In this document: in pieces, positions 9,014 through 17,696 of the stretch
How the letters are laid out: every line of letters begins with the position of its first letter
How positions within the stretch are numbered: the stretch's first letter is position 1
Translations under genes and position numbers: made by a program
Assembly (NCBI RefSeq): GCF_024273235.1
Contig: NZ_JANBVH010000022.1
Location: forward strand, 1 to 64,000
Length of the DNA stretch: 64,000 bases
Direction of reading: 5' to 3'
Source of the DNA: Sphingomonas faeni
GTDB lineage: Bacteria; Pseudomonadota; Alphaproteobacteria; Sphingomonadales; Sphingomonadaceae
The notes under the pieces: model-generated
What the model saw: the letters and a program-made list of their open reading frames with translations, nothing else
Told to the model about the DNA's origin: nothing
The model's database searches: none

Positions 9014-9595
9014 ATGAAGGTTACGGTCCGGCTCAGCGATGACCTTACCGCGGAGATCGATCGGATCGCCGCAGCCAATGGGCAGACGCGTAGTAGCTGG
9101 ATCACTAAGGCGTTGACGATTGCGGCGGTCTCCTCGGACAGCCAAGACGTTCCGCTCATGCCGGTGCAGGGCAGGGGGCACCCGGACGACTACATCCGGG
9201 TGACGGTCCGACTTAACCGCAGTGAGATGGAAGCCATCGACACCGTTGCTGCACCGATGCGGCTGACGCGGAACGAATGGATCAAGCGCACAATCCGTTG
9301 GCAGCTTTGGGACAAGGCGGCGCTGCTGCGGCTTGCACCAGTCACTCAGACCGAGATCGGTAAAGTGCGAAAGCAGGTCCTGGCGATCGGGCGAAACATC
9401 AACCAGGCGGTCCACGCCATGAACGCCGCCAACCAGCCGGAAAGCTCTCTCGACATCGCTCGGATCGCGGGCACGTTCCTTGAGACCTGCGGCGATTTGC
9501 GGTCGCTTTTGATCGAGGCACGGCGCTCGCTGGCTTCATCCATTGGTGGCGAGATCGGCTACTGGACCCGCAGGGATGAAGGGCAGGGCCAATGA
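9014..9595 (+). CDS. RHH/MobC-like relaxosome accessory protein
   Basis: The 193-residue protein contains two ribbon-helix-helix-like units, VTVRLSDDLTAEIDRIAA at the N-terminus and VTVRLNRSEMEAIDTVA around residue 60. A MobC-type segment, IGKVRKQVLAIGRNINQAVH, follows. Such proteins bind oriT and help the relaxase open the strand. The gene overlaps the relaxase start by four bases and has a strong palindrome just upstream, which fits autoregulation and oriT binding. Confidence 0.8.
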   Translation: MKVTVRLSDDLTAEIDRIAAANGQTRSSWITKALTIAAVSSDSQDVPLMPVQGRGHPDDYIRVTVRLNRSEMEAIDTVAAPMRLTRNEWIKRTIRWQLWDKAALLRLAPVTQTEIGKVRKQVLAIGRNINQAVHAMNAANQPESSLDIARIAGTFLETCGDLRSLLIEARRSLASSIGGEIGYWTRRDEGQGQ

Positions 9596-11118
9596 GTTTC
9601 CGGTTCTCGTCCGGTACGATGGACTCGATGGCTGGCGTGTTCGCACCACCCAAGAAGTACCGCATGGGATCGGGTGGGGGCAGCGCCAAGGGCCCGAAGG
9701 CCAGGGGCACGATACTCGGCATGGCCGTGGCGTCGATGTTCCCGAAGCCGACGTCATCGACGGGTTCCCACGCGAGCAGTCAGACGAAGCACGCGTTCGG
9801 GGGTGGGTCGCATACTCGCGTGAACAACCGTGCGGTGATGGCTGCGGAGCGCACGTCGCGTCGCGTTCCTGAGGCGGTAGTACGGGTCACAGGACGACAG
9901 CATGGTGGCGGCCATGTGCTTGCGAACTTCGCGTACATCAGTCGCCTGGGTCACGGCGACGAGAAGGAACTGGGGCTCGAAACGAGTGAGGGCGAGATCC
10001 TCCGCGACGGCCGTGAGATGCAGTTGCTCGCCAAAGAATGGAACGATTGGGAGATGGACGGCGATGCACGTCGCAAGGGTGCGACGTCGCTTTCCATGAT
10101 CCTATCGATGCCCACGGGCACCGATCCGGAGCGTCTCAAAGGTGCTGCCCTGGATTTCGCCAGGGAAGAGTTTGCGAACCGCTCCTGGGTCGCTTCGCTC
10201 CACGTTGATCGCGATCACCCGCACGTCCATCTTACGATTGCACGCCGCGATCATGACGGACGGCGCTTCCATCCTAACCGTGAAGATCTCTTCCGCTGGC
10301 GCCAACGCTTCGCCGAGAAACTCCGTAATCGCGGCATCGAGGCGAACGCTACACCGGCAAAAGCGCGGGGGATCGACCCCAAACACGAGCCGATCGCCGC
10401 TGTAAAAATGCGTGAGAAGGGGCAGGTCCCGCAGATCGACAAGAGCCGCATGGCACGTGTGCAACGTCTCCGCGAGCAGGGGGTCGAAGATCCGGTCTTT
10501 GCCATGCTCGCGAGCCGACAGGCAGCGGTCCGCGCGACCTACACGCGCTCGATCATCGAACTGTCGGCGTCGCCCTTTGCTGCTGACCAGCTGGTTGCGA
10601 AGAGCCTGGAACGGTTTGTCGAGACAATGCCGCCGCCTGAGCCCAACTCAGTCAGGGCTATGCGCCTCGCAAGCGAGCGAGAGGCCGAGCCGATCGCCTC
10701 GGCGCCCGTCCGCGCGCCCATTCGTATCCCTGATGTGTCGGCATCGCGCGTCGATACCGGCATCGACCGGCTCAAGGCGCTGCACGAAAAACTCACTTCT
10801 CCCGAGGCACAAGCCAAGTCCCCGACCGATGGAAAGGCAACGACGAGCGGCCCTCCCAGCGACGTCGCGGACCGCATTCGCAAGCTCGTAGAGAAGAACC
10901 GAGGACCTGCCGGCAAAGACGATGATCCAGACCGTGCGGGTACGCTCAGCGACCGTCTCCGTGCCCTTACCGAGAAGATCAGCGAACCTTCACAGCCCAT
11001 CGATCTTTCGCGCCACGACGAGATTGTGCGGCAAGCCGAGGAGCGAAACCGCGAGCGGCTTGATCGCGAGCGGCTCGACCGTGAGCGGGCGAAGGATAGG
11101 GACGGACCAGGCCGATGA
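9592..11118 (+). CDS. Relaxase / mobilization nuclease
   Basis: A 508-residue protein with a relaxase domain in its first 280 residues. The metal-binding motif HVDRDHPHVHLTIARR (about residues 204-219) provides the three-histidine cluster HxDxxxxHxH typical of MobA/VirD2-like enzymes. Tyrosines in the NFAYISR region are candidates for the strand-transfer residue. The C-terminal 220 residues are charged, Arg/Glu-rich and probably disordered, ending in an ERLDRERLDRERAKDR tract. It would nick oriT and pilot single-stranded DNA. Its start and stop both overlap neighbours by four bases, so the three genes form one tight operon. Confidence 0.85.
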   Translation: MSFRFSSGTMDSMAGVFAPPKKYRMGSGGGSAKGPKARGTILGMAVASMFPKPTSSTGSHASSQTKHAFGGGSHTRVNNRAVMAAERTSRRVPEAVVRVTGRQHGGGHVLANFAYISRLGHGDEKELGLETSEGEILRDGREMQLLAKEWNDWEMDGDARRKGATSLSMILSMPTGTDPERLKGAALDFAREEFANRSWVASLHVDRDHPHVHLTIARRDHDGRRFHPNREDLFRWRQRFAEKLRNRGIEANATPAKARGIDPKHEPIAAVKMREKGQVPQIDKSRMARVQRLREQGVEDPVFAMLASRQAAVRATYTRSIIELSASPFAADQLVAKSLERFVETMPPPEPNSVRAMRLASEREAEPIASAPVRAPIRIPDVSASRVDTGIDRLKALHEKLTSPEAQAKSPTDGKATTSGPPSDVADRIRKLVEKNRGPAGKDDDPDRAGTLSDRLRALTEKISEPSQPIDLSRHDEIVRQAEERNRERLDRERLDRERAKDRDGPGR

Positions 11119-12206
11119 GTTCAGACGCATCTACCGTCGCGCTTGCCGCCCTGATGGACGCAGTGTCCTTGCTGCGGGGTGAGGTAGCAGCCCTGGCGCA
11201 AAGCAACGCTCGCCTCGAGGCGTCCCAGCAGGAAATCCATCGACGTCTCGACGTCATCGACACAGGCCTTGCCCCGCTTCCCGACCTCTTGCCGTACCAG
11301 GAGGCGATCCTCACCAAGACGCTTGAGGGTGATTATGCCACGCACGAGTGGCTCAAGGCGCTAGCACCGGTCCTGGACAGGATCGTGGAGCAATCTGCCG
11401 AAGATCGGGAGTCGATCGGCATGCTGCATCAGGACGTTATCCGGGTCCGAGAAATTGCCGGCGCTGGCCAGAAGGGGACCGCAGAGGTGGCCCTGGGCTT
11501 AGAGGTAATCGCAGGTCGTTTGGAGGAAGCTGCCAGCGCAGCTCGTAAGGAGAGGAAAGCCGGGTTCACGACGACCGCGGAGTTGATTGGCTATACGCGA
11601 GCGGCCGCCCTGGGGCACCGAGGACCATTGCCGGTCCATGTCGAAGACAATCCTATGCTGGAGCGCTTTATCCTTGCCCAGCCCGCCGACCTCACCTCCG
11701 ATGAGCGCGCCCTGGTCGATTGGAGAACCGCCGCCACGGCCGCCAGCACCGCAGACCTGATCACAATCCTGGAGAAGCAACAAACGCCGTCACCAACCGA
11801 CACTCCCCAGGCGCGCCTCCTTCGATATCGCCTCGCAGCGATCACCCGGGCTAAGATCGAAGAACGCGGAGCAAAGCCGCCCGCGCGGCCGACCACGACA
11901 CGAGCAACCGACCGATCGGCAGCGACGAGCTTTGAACGCTCCCTGGAGCTTGCTGAGCTATGGCGAAACGGCGAGAGCACCGAGCTATATGCCGAACCCG
12001 AATTGGCCGGCGCGATCGATCTTTTCGACGCTCTGGAGAGTGGGCTAGAACCTACCGCAAGCGACGCCGTCCAGCCTGAGCTGTCCGCGTTTCACCGCGA
12101 GATAGCCAAGCGCCTCGAGCTAGGCGAACGGCCGACACTCGATGAGAGCGGCCCAGCGGCGCGGCTCGACCGCGCAAACACGGTCGAGCCTAGCAAGGAC
12201 CGCTAG
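11115..12206 (+). CDS. Relaxase-operon accessory protein of unknown function
   Basis: The 363-residue protein starts inside the relaxase stop codon. The first 60 residues form a predicted coiled coil (LLRGEVAALAQSNARLEASQ, then QEIHRRLDVID); the remainder is helical and ends with a Glu-rich tail. No enzymatic motif or membrane segment is evident. Strict translational coupling to the relaxase suggests a role in relaxosome assembly or coupling, but I do not recognise the family. Confidence 0.6.
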   Translation: MSSDASTVALAALMDAVSLLRGEVAALAQSNARLEASQQEIHRRLDVIDTGLAPLPDLLPYQEAILTKTLEGDYATHEWLKALAPVLDRIVEQSAEDRESIGMLHQDVIRVREIAGAGQKGTAEVALGLEVIAGRLEEAASAARKERKAGFTTTAELIGYTRAAALGHRGPLPVHVEDNPMLERFILAQPADLTSDERALVDWRTAATAASTADLITILEKQQTPSPTDTPQARLLRYRLAAITRAKIEERGAKPPARPTTTRATDRSAATSFERSLELAELWRNGESTELYAEPELAGAIDLFDALESGLEPTASDAVQPELSAFHREIAKRLELGERPTLDESGPAARLDRANTVEPSKDR

Positions 12207-12416
12207 GCTTTTGGCGCTTTCTTAGGGTCGGCGGGGTGACGATGATCGCCGCGCTTGCCGTAGTCGTGGGGGCCCAGGTATTGAACGGTTAGGCGCGTCG
12301 GTCCGGATGCAGGGCAAGCTAAAAGCCTGTCGGCGGGACAAGGAATTGCCGATGGCTACTGAAATTAGGCGCTCCTGTCTTATTTGGCCACCGACTCTCG
12401 GAAAGGCACGATATCG

Positions 12417-12854
12417 ATGACCCTGCTATCTCTGCTCTACGTGAGCCGAAGCACCATCGATGCGGCGCTGGCCGAGACGGTGGTGGCGGACATCGTTGAG
12501 ACGGCCGGTCGGGTGAATCTCGCACTGGAATTGACCGGCGCGCTCATATTCACCGGAGCGCATTTCGCGCAAATTCTTGAGGGGCCAACCGGCGCGGTCG
12601 ATACCCTCATGACGTCGATCGCGGCCGATACTCGTCACCGGAACATCCTGATCGTCGACCGGCTGCCTGTCCAGAGCCGAAGCTTCGACCAATGGAGCAT
12701 GGCGTATTTTGGCCGCGTCCGCTTCGTTGAACGGCACATCACCGATCTGATCGAGACGCCGTCCTCCAGCGATCGAAGTCATTCCAGCAAGCTGCTTCGT
12801 AAGCTCATGCACGAATTTTCGGTGCAGCACGTGCCGGCGTTACGCGGGGCGTAG
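12417..12854 (+). CDS. BLUF-domain blue-light sensor protein
   Basis: A 145-residue stand-alone BLUF protein. The Tyr of LLYVSRS (residue 8) and the Gln of HFAQILEGP (residue 52) are the FAD hydrogen-bonding pair that switches on blue-light absorption; Asn34 probably completes the network. LTGALIF and MTSIAADTRHRNI are family-typical. A short C-terminal extension has no output domain, so it must act through a partner. The ATG at 12417 was chosen for a GGAAAGG SD ten bases upstream. It converges on the flavin reductase gene. Confidence 0.85.
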   Translation: MTLLSLLYVSRSTIDAALAETVVADIVETAGRVNLALELTGALIFTGAHFAQILEGPTGAVDTLMTSIAADTRHRNILIVDRLPVQSRSFDQWSMAYFGRVRFVERHITDLIETPSSSDRSHSSKLLRKLMHEFSVQHVPALRGA

Positions 12855-12891
12855 TTGAGCGCCGAGACTCCAGTATCAGGCCCGAAGACCT

Positions 12892-13449
12892 TCAGAGCAT
12901 TTCGGGGCGAAACAGGTGCCGGCGGGAAACCGTCTTGCCCGACAGCATGAACTCGCCATCCCCACGATAGTGCAGCGTTTGCGGATAGCGCGGCGAGATA
13001 ACTGCCTGGATTCCAACAACCTCGAAGATGAAGAGATTGTAGCGATCGACCAGGGCATCGTCGTGCAGTCGGCATTCGAGGTTGGCGTAGCATTCGCCGA
13101 TCGAGGGCGCTGCAACCAAGCTGCTGTCGACACGCGTGAGGCCGAAATGGTCGAACTTGTCGATGTTCGCGCCCGACGTGTTGCCGATCGACACCACCGT
13201 GTCGGTGAGCACGGTGGTCGGAACATTGATCACGCATTCTCGGCTTTCGCGGATCATCTCGAAGCTGTGGTTACCGTTTGAGATCAGGCAACTGACCAGC
13301 GACGGCGTGAATTCCAGTATTTGATGCCAGCCTGCTGTCATGATGTTCGCGCGACCATCATGAAGCGAGGAGATCAGGATAACCGGGCCGGGCTCCAGGA
13401 ATTGCCTGGCCCCGCTGACCGGCACCGTCTGTTTTCGTGCTCCTGTCAT
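12892..13449 (-). CDS. Flavin reductase-like (DIM6/NTAB) protein
   Basis: A 185-residue protein of the flavin reductase-like FMN-binding fold, with VILISSLHDGRANIMTAGWH and TPSLVSCLISNGNHSFEMI near the N-terminus and ECVINVPT as the family core. These proteins bind FMN and reduce free flavin or act on small substrates. The ATG at 13449 has a GGAAG SD seven bases upstream, better than the earlier in-frame ATG at 13494. It follows the old yellow enzyme in the same direction with a gap of about 90 bp. Confidence 0.75.
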   Translation of the reverse strand: MTGARKQTVPVSGARQFLEPGPVILISSLHDGRANIMTAGWHQILEFTPSLVSCLISNGNHSFEMIRESRECVINVPTTVLTDTVVSIGNTSGANIDKFDHFGLTRVDSSLVAAPSIGECYANLECRLHDDALVDRYNLFIFEVVGIQAVISPRYPQTLHYRGDGEFMLSGKTVSRRHLFRPEML

Positions 13450-13540
13450 TGCTGATCTTCCATATCCGCGCATTCCTCTGGCGGTAACGTCCAAGGCCTG
13501 CCTGCGGTACGGGCCAAGGCCTACCGCTTGCGCTCTCGGG

Positions 13541-14686
13541 TCAGGCCGCCTTAGACTCTGTCGCCGAGTCCTCTGCTTCCGCGGTCAGCGTGGGATAGTC
13601 GGTATAGCCATGCGCGCCACCACCATAGAGTGTCTCGGGCGCCATGAGCGGGGCGAGCGGGCGATCCGCGCGCAGCCTGGCTACGAGATCGGGATTGGAG
13701 ATATAGGCTCGTCCGAACGACACCAGGTCCGCGCGATGGCTGGCAACGGCGTCGATCGCCATCGAACGATCATAGCCATTATTGACCATCCAGCGGCCGC
13801 CGAACCGGGCGTGGAGGGCGGCGTAATCGAACGGCAGATTGTCGCGCGCGGCACCGGTTGCGCCTTCGACGATATGCAGGAAAGCCAGACCTAAGGGGTT
13901 CAGGGCATCGACCACGTGATTGAACAGCGCCTGCGGGTCGCTGTCATGGGCATCGTTAACCGGCGAGACCGGGGAAAGCCGCACGCCGAGTCGGTCGGCG
14001 CCGATTTCCGCCGCCACGGCCGTCGCGACTTCGACCAGCAGCCGCGCGCGGTTCGCGATCAAGCCACCGTAGATATCGGTTCGCTGATTGCTGCCATCGC
14101 GCAGGAAAGCATCGAGCAGATAGCCGTGTGCGCTGTGCAGTTCGACACCATCGAAACCAGCCTCGATCGCCCGTCTTGCTGCAAACCGGAAATCGGCGAT
14201 AATGCCCGGGATCTCGTCTAACATCAGCGCGCGCGGCATGGACGTATCGACGAACCCCTCACTTGCTACGAAGGTCTTCGTCTTGGCGCGTATCGCCGAC
14301 GGCGCGACCGGTGCGGCACCACCTGGCTGGAAGCTGACGTGCGAGACGCGCCCGGTATGCCAGAGCTGGACGATGATCTTGCCGCCCGCCGCGTGCACGG
14401 CTTCGGTGACTTTTCTCCAGCCGGCGACCTGCGCGTCGCTGTAACAGCCCGGCGTGTCGGAATAGCCCTGCGCCTGCGCGGAAACCTGGGTCGCCTCGCT
14501 GATGATCAGGCCCGCGGTCGCACGCTGCGCATAATATTCCGCTGCCAACGTGCCCGGGACCAGGCCGGGGCCGGCACGGTCTCGCGTGAGCGGCGCCATG
14601 ACGATCCGGTTCGCCAGGTCTAGGGCGCCGACGGAGACGGGTTCGAACAGGGATGGGGTAGCAAGATGTTCGTGTTGAAAACGCAC
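13541..14686 (-). CDS. Old yellow enzyme family NADPH:flavin oxidoreductase (NemA-like)
   Basis: A 381-residue TIM-barrel flavoprotein. SLFEPVSVGALDLANRIVMA is the classical N-terminus. The substrate-binding His appears in VQLWHTGR, GVELHSAHGYLLDAFL is the FMN phosphate loop region, and FGRAYISNPDL is near the C-terminus. Such enzymes reduce activated alkenes, maleimides and nitro compounds. The start is a GTG with a CGGAGG SD six bases upstream; longer upstream frames lack coding character. It lies 85 bp after adhP and may belong to the same transcript. Confidence 0.85.
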   Translation of the reverse strand: MRFQHEHLATPSLFEPVSVGALDLANRIVMAPLTRDRAGPGLVPGTLAAEYYAQRATAGLIISEATQVSAQAQGYSDTPGCYSDAQVAGWRKVTEAVHAAGGKIIVQLWHTGRVSHVSFQPGGAAPVAPSAIRAKTKTFVASEGFVDTSMPRALMLDEIPGIIADFRFAARRAIEAGFDGVELHSAHGYLLDAFLRDGSNQRTDIYGGLIANRARLLVEVATAVAAEIGADRLGVRLSPVSPVNDAHDSDPQALFNHVVDALNPLGLAFLHIVEGATGAARDNLPFDYAALHARFGGRWMVNNGYDRSMAIDAVASHRADLVSFGRAYISNPDLVARLRADRPLAPLMAPETLYGGGAHGYTDYPTLTAEAEDSATESKAA

Positions 14687-14771
14687 GGTAAGCCTCCGAA
14701 GGAATAGTGTGGAGCATATCAGCCGAGCCGTGGCCAAACCCTCGGCCAGCGCGACTGACCGAGGGGCTAGG

Positions 14772-15851
14772 TCACACCGTCGCCAGCTCGCGCGCGGTCG
14801 CCTCCGGGGTGACTGCGCTCGCGTCAGAGAAATCGAGCACAACGCGCGACGGCACGTCGCCGCGCTCAAGGCGATCGAACACGGTGTTGATCGCCGAGAG
14901 CGGCTGCAGCTCGATATCGGCCTTGACCTTGCCGTCGGCGGCGAACTGTAGGCACTCCGCCATGTCCTTGCGCGTGCCGACAAACGATCCGCGCACCGTG
15001 ATGCAATTGGCGACGACGTCGAACAGCGGCACGGGAAACTCGCCCGGCGGCAGGCCGACGAGCACGCAGGTGCCGCGCTTGCGGGTCATGTCGACACCCT
15101 GCTTGAACGCCGCGAGCGAGGGCGCGGTGATCAGCACGCCGTGCGCGCCGCCGCCGGTCTCCTTCTTCAGAACCTCAGCGGGGTTTTGGGTCCTGGCGTT
15201 GATCACGAGATCCGCGCCGAGGCGGGTGGCGTGCGCGAGCTTGCCGTCATCGATGTCGATCCCGACCACGTTCAGACCCATCGCCTTGGCATATTGGATC
15301 GCCATATGGCCGAGCCCGCCGCAGCCCGAGATCGCGACCCATTCCCCTGCCTTGGCCTGGGTTTCCTTGATGCCTTTGTAGGTGGTGATCCCAGCGCAGA
15401 TCAAAGGCGCCGCCTCGAAGGCGCTCAAACCCTGCGGAATGTGCGCGACATAGTCGGGGTCGGCGAGGAGATAGTCGGCAAAGCCACCATTCTGCGTGTA
15501 GCCGCCAAATTTGGCCTCGCCACACACCGTCTCCCAAGCGGACAGGCAATATTCGCAGTGCCCGCACGCGGAATAAAGCCACGGCACGCCGACCCGGTCG
15601 CCTTCCTTGACCGTGGTAACGCCCGCGCCGAGTGCGACGACAATGCCGATCGCTTCGTGTCCGGGAATGAAGGGCGGGTTGGGCTTGACGGGCCAGTCGC
15701 CCTTGGCGGCGTGAAGATCGGTGTGGCAAACGCCGCACGCTTCAGTCTTGACGAGGATCTGGCCGGGACCGGGGGTAGGGATCGCCAGTTCCTGGAGGAC
15801 CAGCGGCTTTCCGAATGCCGTGACGACGGCAGCCTGCATTGTCTTGGCCAT
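14772..15851 (-). CDS. adhP: Zinc-dependent alcohol dehydrogenase
   Basis: A 359-residue medium-chain ADH. Catalytic Zn ligands lie in EACGVCHTDLH and PGHEAIG. The structural Zn site uses the Cys of ACGHCEYCLSAWETVC, and the NAD-binding fingerprint is ISGCGGLGHMA. It should interconvert ethanol or other primary alcohols and aldehydes with NAD+. The start has a GGAA SD. It is the fifth gene after the 20404 FixJ-like box (ALDH, pntAA, pntAB, pntB, adhP), so aldehyde disposal, transhydrogenation and alcohol formation appear co-expressed. Confidence 0.9.
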   Translation of the reverse strand: MAKTMQAAVVTAFGKPLVLQELAIPTPGPGQILVKTEACGVCHTDLHAAKGDWPVKPNPPFIPGHEAIGIVVALGAGVTTVKEGDRVGVPWLYSACGHCEYCLSAWETVCGEAKFGGYTQNGGFADYLLADPDYVAHIPQGLSAFEAAPLICAGITTYKGIKETQAKAGEWVAISGCGGLGHMAIQYAKAMGLNVVGIDIDDGKLAHATRLGADLVINARTQNPAEVLKKETGGGAHGVLITAPSLAAFKQGVDMTRKRGTCVLVGLPPGEFPVPLFDVVANCITVRGSFVGTRKDMAECLQFAADGKVKADIELQPLSAINTVFDRLERGDVPSRVVLDFSDASAVTPEATARELATV

Positions 15852-15891
15852 GACGGTTTTCCTTCGTGGGTTTTGGGTAAAAGGGGAGGGT

Positions 15892-17340
15892 TCAGGCTGC
15901 GGCAGCGGTCAGGCCGCGCACGGCCTCGATCATCGCGACGAGCGCGACCTTCGCGTCACCGTAAACCATGTCGCAATTGTCGCCGTAGAAGAGGGCGTTG
16001 ACGATGCCGGCATAGCCTTTGCCCTCGCCGCGCTTGACCACATACACGTGGCGGGCCTTGTCGACGTTGAGGATCGGCATGCCGAAAATCGGCGAGCCTT
16101 TGTCGGTGCGCGCGGCGGGATTGACGACATCGTTGGCGCCGATCACCAGCGCGACATCGGTGGTTGCGAACTCGTCGTTGATCTGGTCGAGCTGGAAGAT
16201 CATGTCGTACGGCACGCCGGCCTCGGCGAGCAGAACGTCCATCTGCCCCGGCATCCGACCGGCGACGGGATGGACCGCGAACTTCACGACAACGCCCGCG
16301 CCCTGCAGCAATTTGACGAACTCGAAGAGCTTCTGCTGCGCCTGGGCGACGGCAAGGCCATAGCCGGGCACGATGATCACCGACTTGGCGTAGCGCATCG
16401 CAATGCCGGCGTCGGCGGCCTGCACCGGCTTGAGGTTGCCAACGATCGCGCCTTGCTTCTGCTTGGGCGCGTCGCCGAAATTGGTGAACACCACATTGGC
16501 AATCGAGCGGTTCATCGCCTTGGCCATCAGCAGCGTGAGGAGAAGTCCGGCGGCGCCGACGACCATGCCGGCGATCATCAATGCCGGGTTCTGCAGCACG
16601 AAGCCTTCAAGCCCGACCGCAAGGCCCGTGAAGGCGTTGAAGATCGAAATCACCACCGGCATGTCGGCACCGCCGATCGGCAGCGTCATGAGCACGCCGA
16701 ATAGAATGGCGAGGCCGAAGAACACGCAGATCCAGACCGGCAGGCTCAGCAGCGGCACAGCAATGCCGAATACCGCCGCGACGATGAGCCCGCCGACCGC
16801 GAGCGTTGCGACCAACGCCATCGCATTGACGACCTGCTGCCCGGGGAAGCGCAAGGGCTTGTTGATCACACCGTCGAGCTTGGCCCAGGCAATCAGCGAT
16901 CCCGATAGCGAGACCGCGCCGATCAAGGCGCCGAGCAGGGTCACGACCAACTCGGTCGCGCCGCTCGTGCGGTTGCCGAACAGCTCGGCGGCGGCGATGG
17001 CACCAGCCGCGCCGCCGCCCATCCCGTTATAGAGCGCGACCATCTGCGGCATGGCGGTCATCGCAACTCGCTTGCCGCTCCACCATGCTAGACCACCGCC
17101 GATCGCCAGCGCGACCACCGCCAGGCCGATATTGGCGTACAGGTGCGGCCGCGCCGCCTCGACAACATCGAACACATACAAGAAGCTGGCGAGGATCGCC
17201 GCGACCATGCCGACGCCCGCGACGAAGATGCCCGAGGAGGCGGTCGCGGGCGACGACATGCGCTTTAGGCCATAGAGAAACAGGAAAGCGGCAGCGAGAT
17301 CGGCCAAGCCGATAACAAGCGATGGCAGGGAGGTAAGCAT
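15892..17340 (-). CDS. pntB: NAD(P)+ transhydrogenase subunit beta
   Basis: A 482-residue membrane protein with about nine N-terminal transmembrane helices followed by the NADP(H)-binding dIII domain. The dIII motifs are VIIVPGYGLAVAQAQ, HPVAGRMPGQMDVLLAE and IGANDVVNPAA, with a C-terminal RGEGKGYAGIVN loop. With PntAA and PntAB it couples proton flow to hydride transfer from NADH to NADP+. The ATG at 17340 begins MLTSLPSLVIGLADLAAAF and lies four bases after the pntAB stop. Confidence 0.93.
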   Translation of the reverse strand: MLTSLPSLVIGLADLAAAFLFLYGLKRMSSPATASSGIFVAGVGMVAAILASFLYVFDVVEAARPHLYANIGLAVVALAIGGGLAWWSGKRVAMTAMPQMVALYNGMGGGAAGAIAAAELFGNRTSGATELVVTLLGALIGAVSLSGSLIAWAKLDGVINKPLRFPGQQVVNAMALVATLAVGGLIVAAVFGIAVPLLSLPVWICVFFGLAILFGVLMTLPIGGADMPVVISIFNAFTGLAVGLEGFVLQNPALMIAGMVVGAAGLLLTLLMAKAMNRSIANVVFTNFGDAPKQKQGAIVGNLKPVQAADAGIAMRYAKSVIIVPGYGLAVAQAQQKLFEFVKLLQGAGVVVKFAVHPVAGRMPGQMDVLLAEAGVPYDMIFQLDQINDEFATTDVALVIGANDVVNPAARTDKGSPIFGMPILNVDKARHVYVVKRGEGKGYAGIVNALFYGDNCDMVYGDAKVALVAMIEAVRGLTAAAA

Positions 17341-17344
17341 ATCC

Positions 17345-17683
17345 TCAGCCCTTCTTGTGATGACGGGGTTTGGCGCGAGCAGGCTTCGCCTCGGCGGTCT
17401 GGAACATTGCCAGCATCCGCCGCGTGACCGCAAAGCCGCCCGCGGCATTGCCGGCGCCGAGCAGCACGGCCACGAAGCCGATTGCTTGCTCGGTCGGGGT
17501 ACGCGCGCCCAGCAAGGTGTAGAGCCCGCCGACCACGACGATACCGTGGACGAAGTTCGAGCCTGACATCAGCGGGGTGTGCAGGATTGCCGGCACATGG
17601 CCGATGATTACCCATCCCGCGAATCCAGCGAGTAGGAACACGTAGAGGGCGACGAAGCCCGTCATGCTGATCTGGAAGTCCAT
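17345..17683 (-). CDS. pntAB: NAD(P)+ transhydrogenase subunit alpha 2 (membrane)
   Basis: A 112-residue protein with three to four hydrophobic helices (TGFVALYVFLLAGFAGWVII; SNFVHGIVVVGGLYTLLGA; AIGFVAVLLGAGNAAGGFAV). This is the membrane portion of the alpha subunit as a separate polypeptide, as in Rhodospirillum. A run of three ATGs follows a GGAG; the third (17683) has the best spacing. It sits between pntAA and pntB and forms part of the proton channel. Confidence 0.9.
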   Translation of the reverse strand: MDFQISMTGFVALYVFLLAGFAGWVIIGHVPAILHTPLMSGSNFVHGIVVVGGLYTLLGARTPTEQAIGFVAVLLGAGNAAGGFAVTRRMLAMFQTAEAKPARAKPRHHKKG

Positions 17684-17696
17684 CATCATCTCCGGG

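Noticed and set aside
12207..12416. A small gene (MTMIAALAVVVGAQ...) between the relaxase operon and BLUF.
   Set aside because: Only 18 codons, no SD and no recognisable features.
12846..12865. GGCGTAGTTGAGCGCCGA as another box.
   Set aside because: Only the first nine bases match; the CCCGA half is absent and it lies between two converging genes.
14687..14983. N-terminal extension of the old yellow enzyme.
   Set aside because: Low-complexity Ser/Arg sequence; the internal GTG has an excellent SD and the family's normal N-terminus follows.
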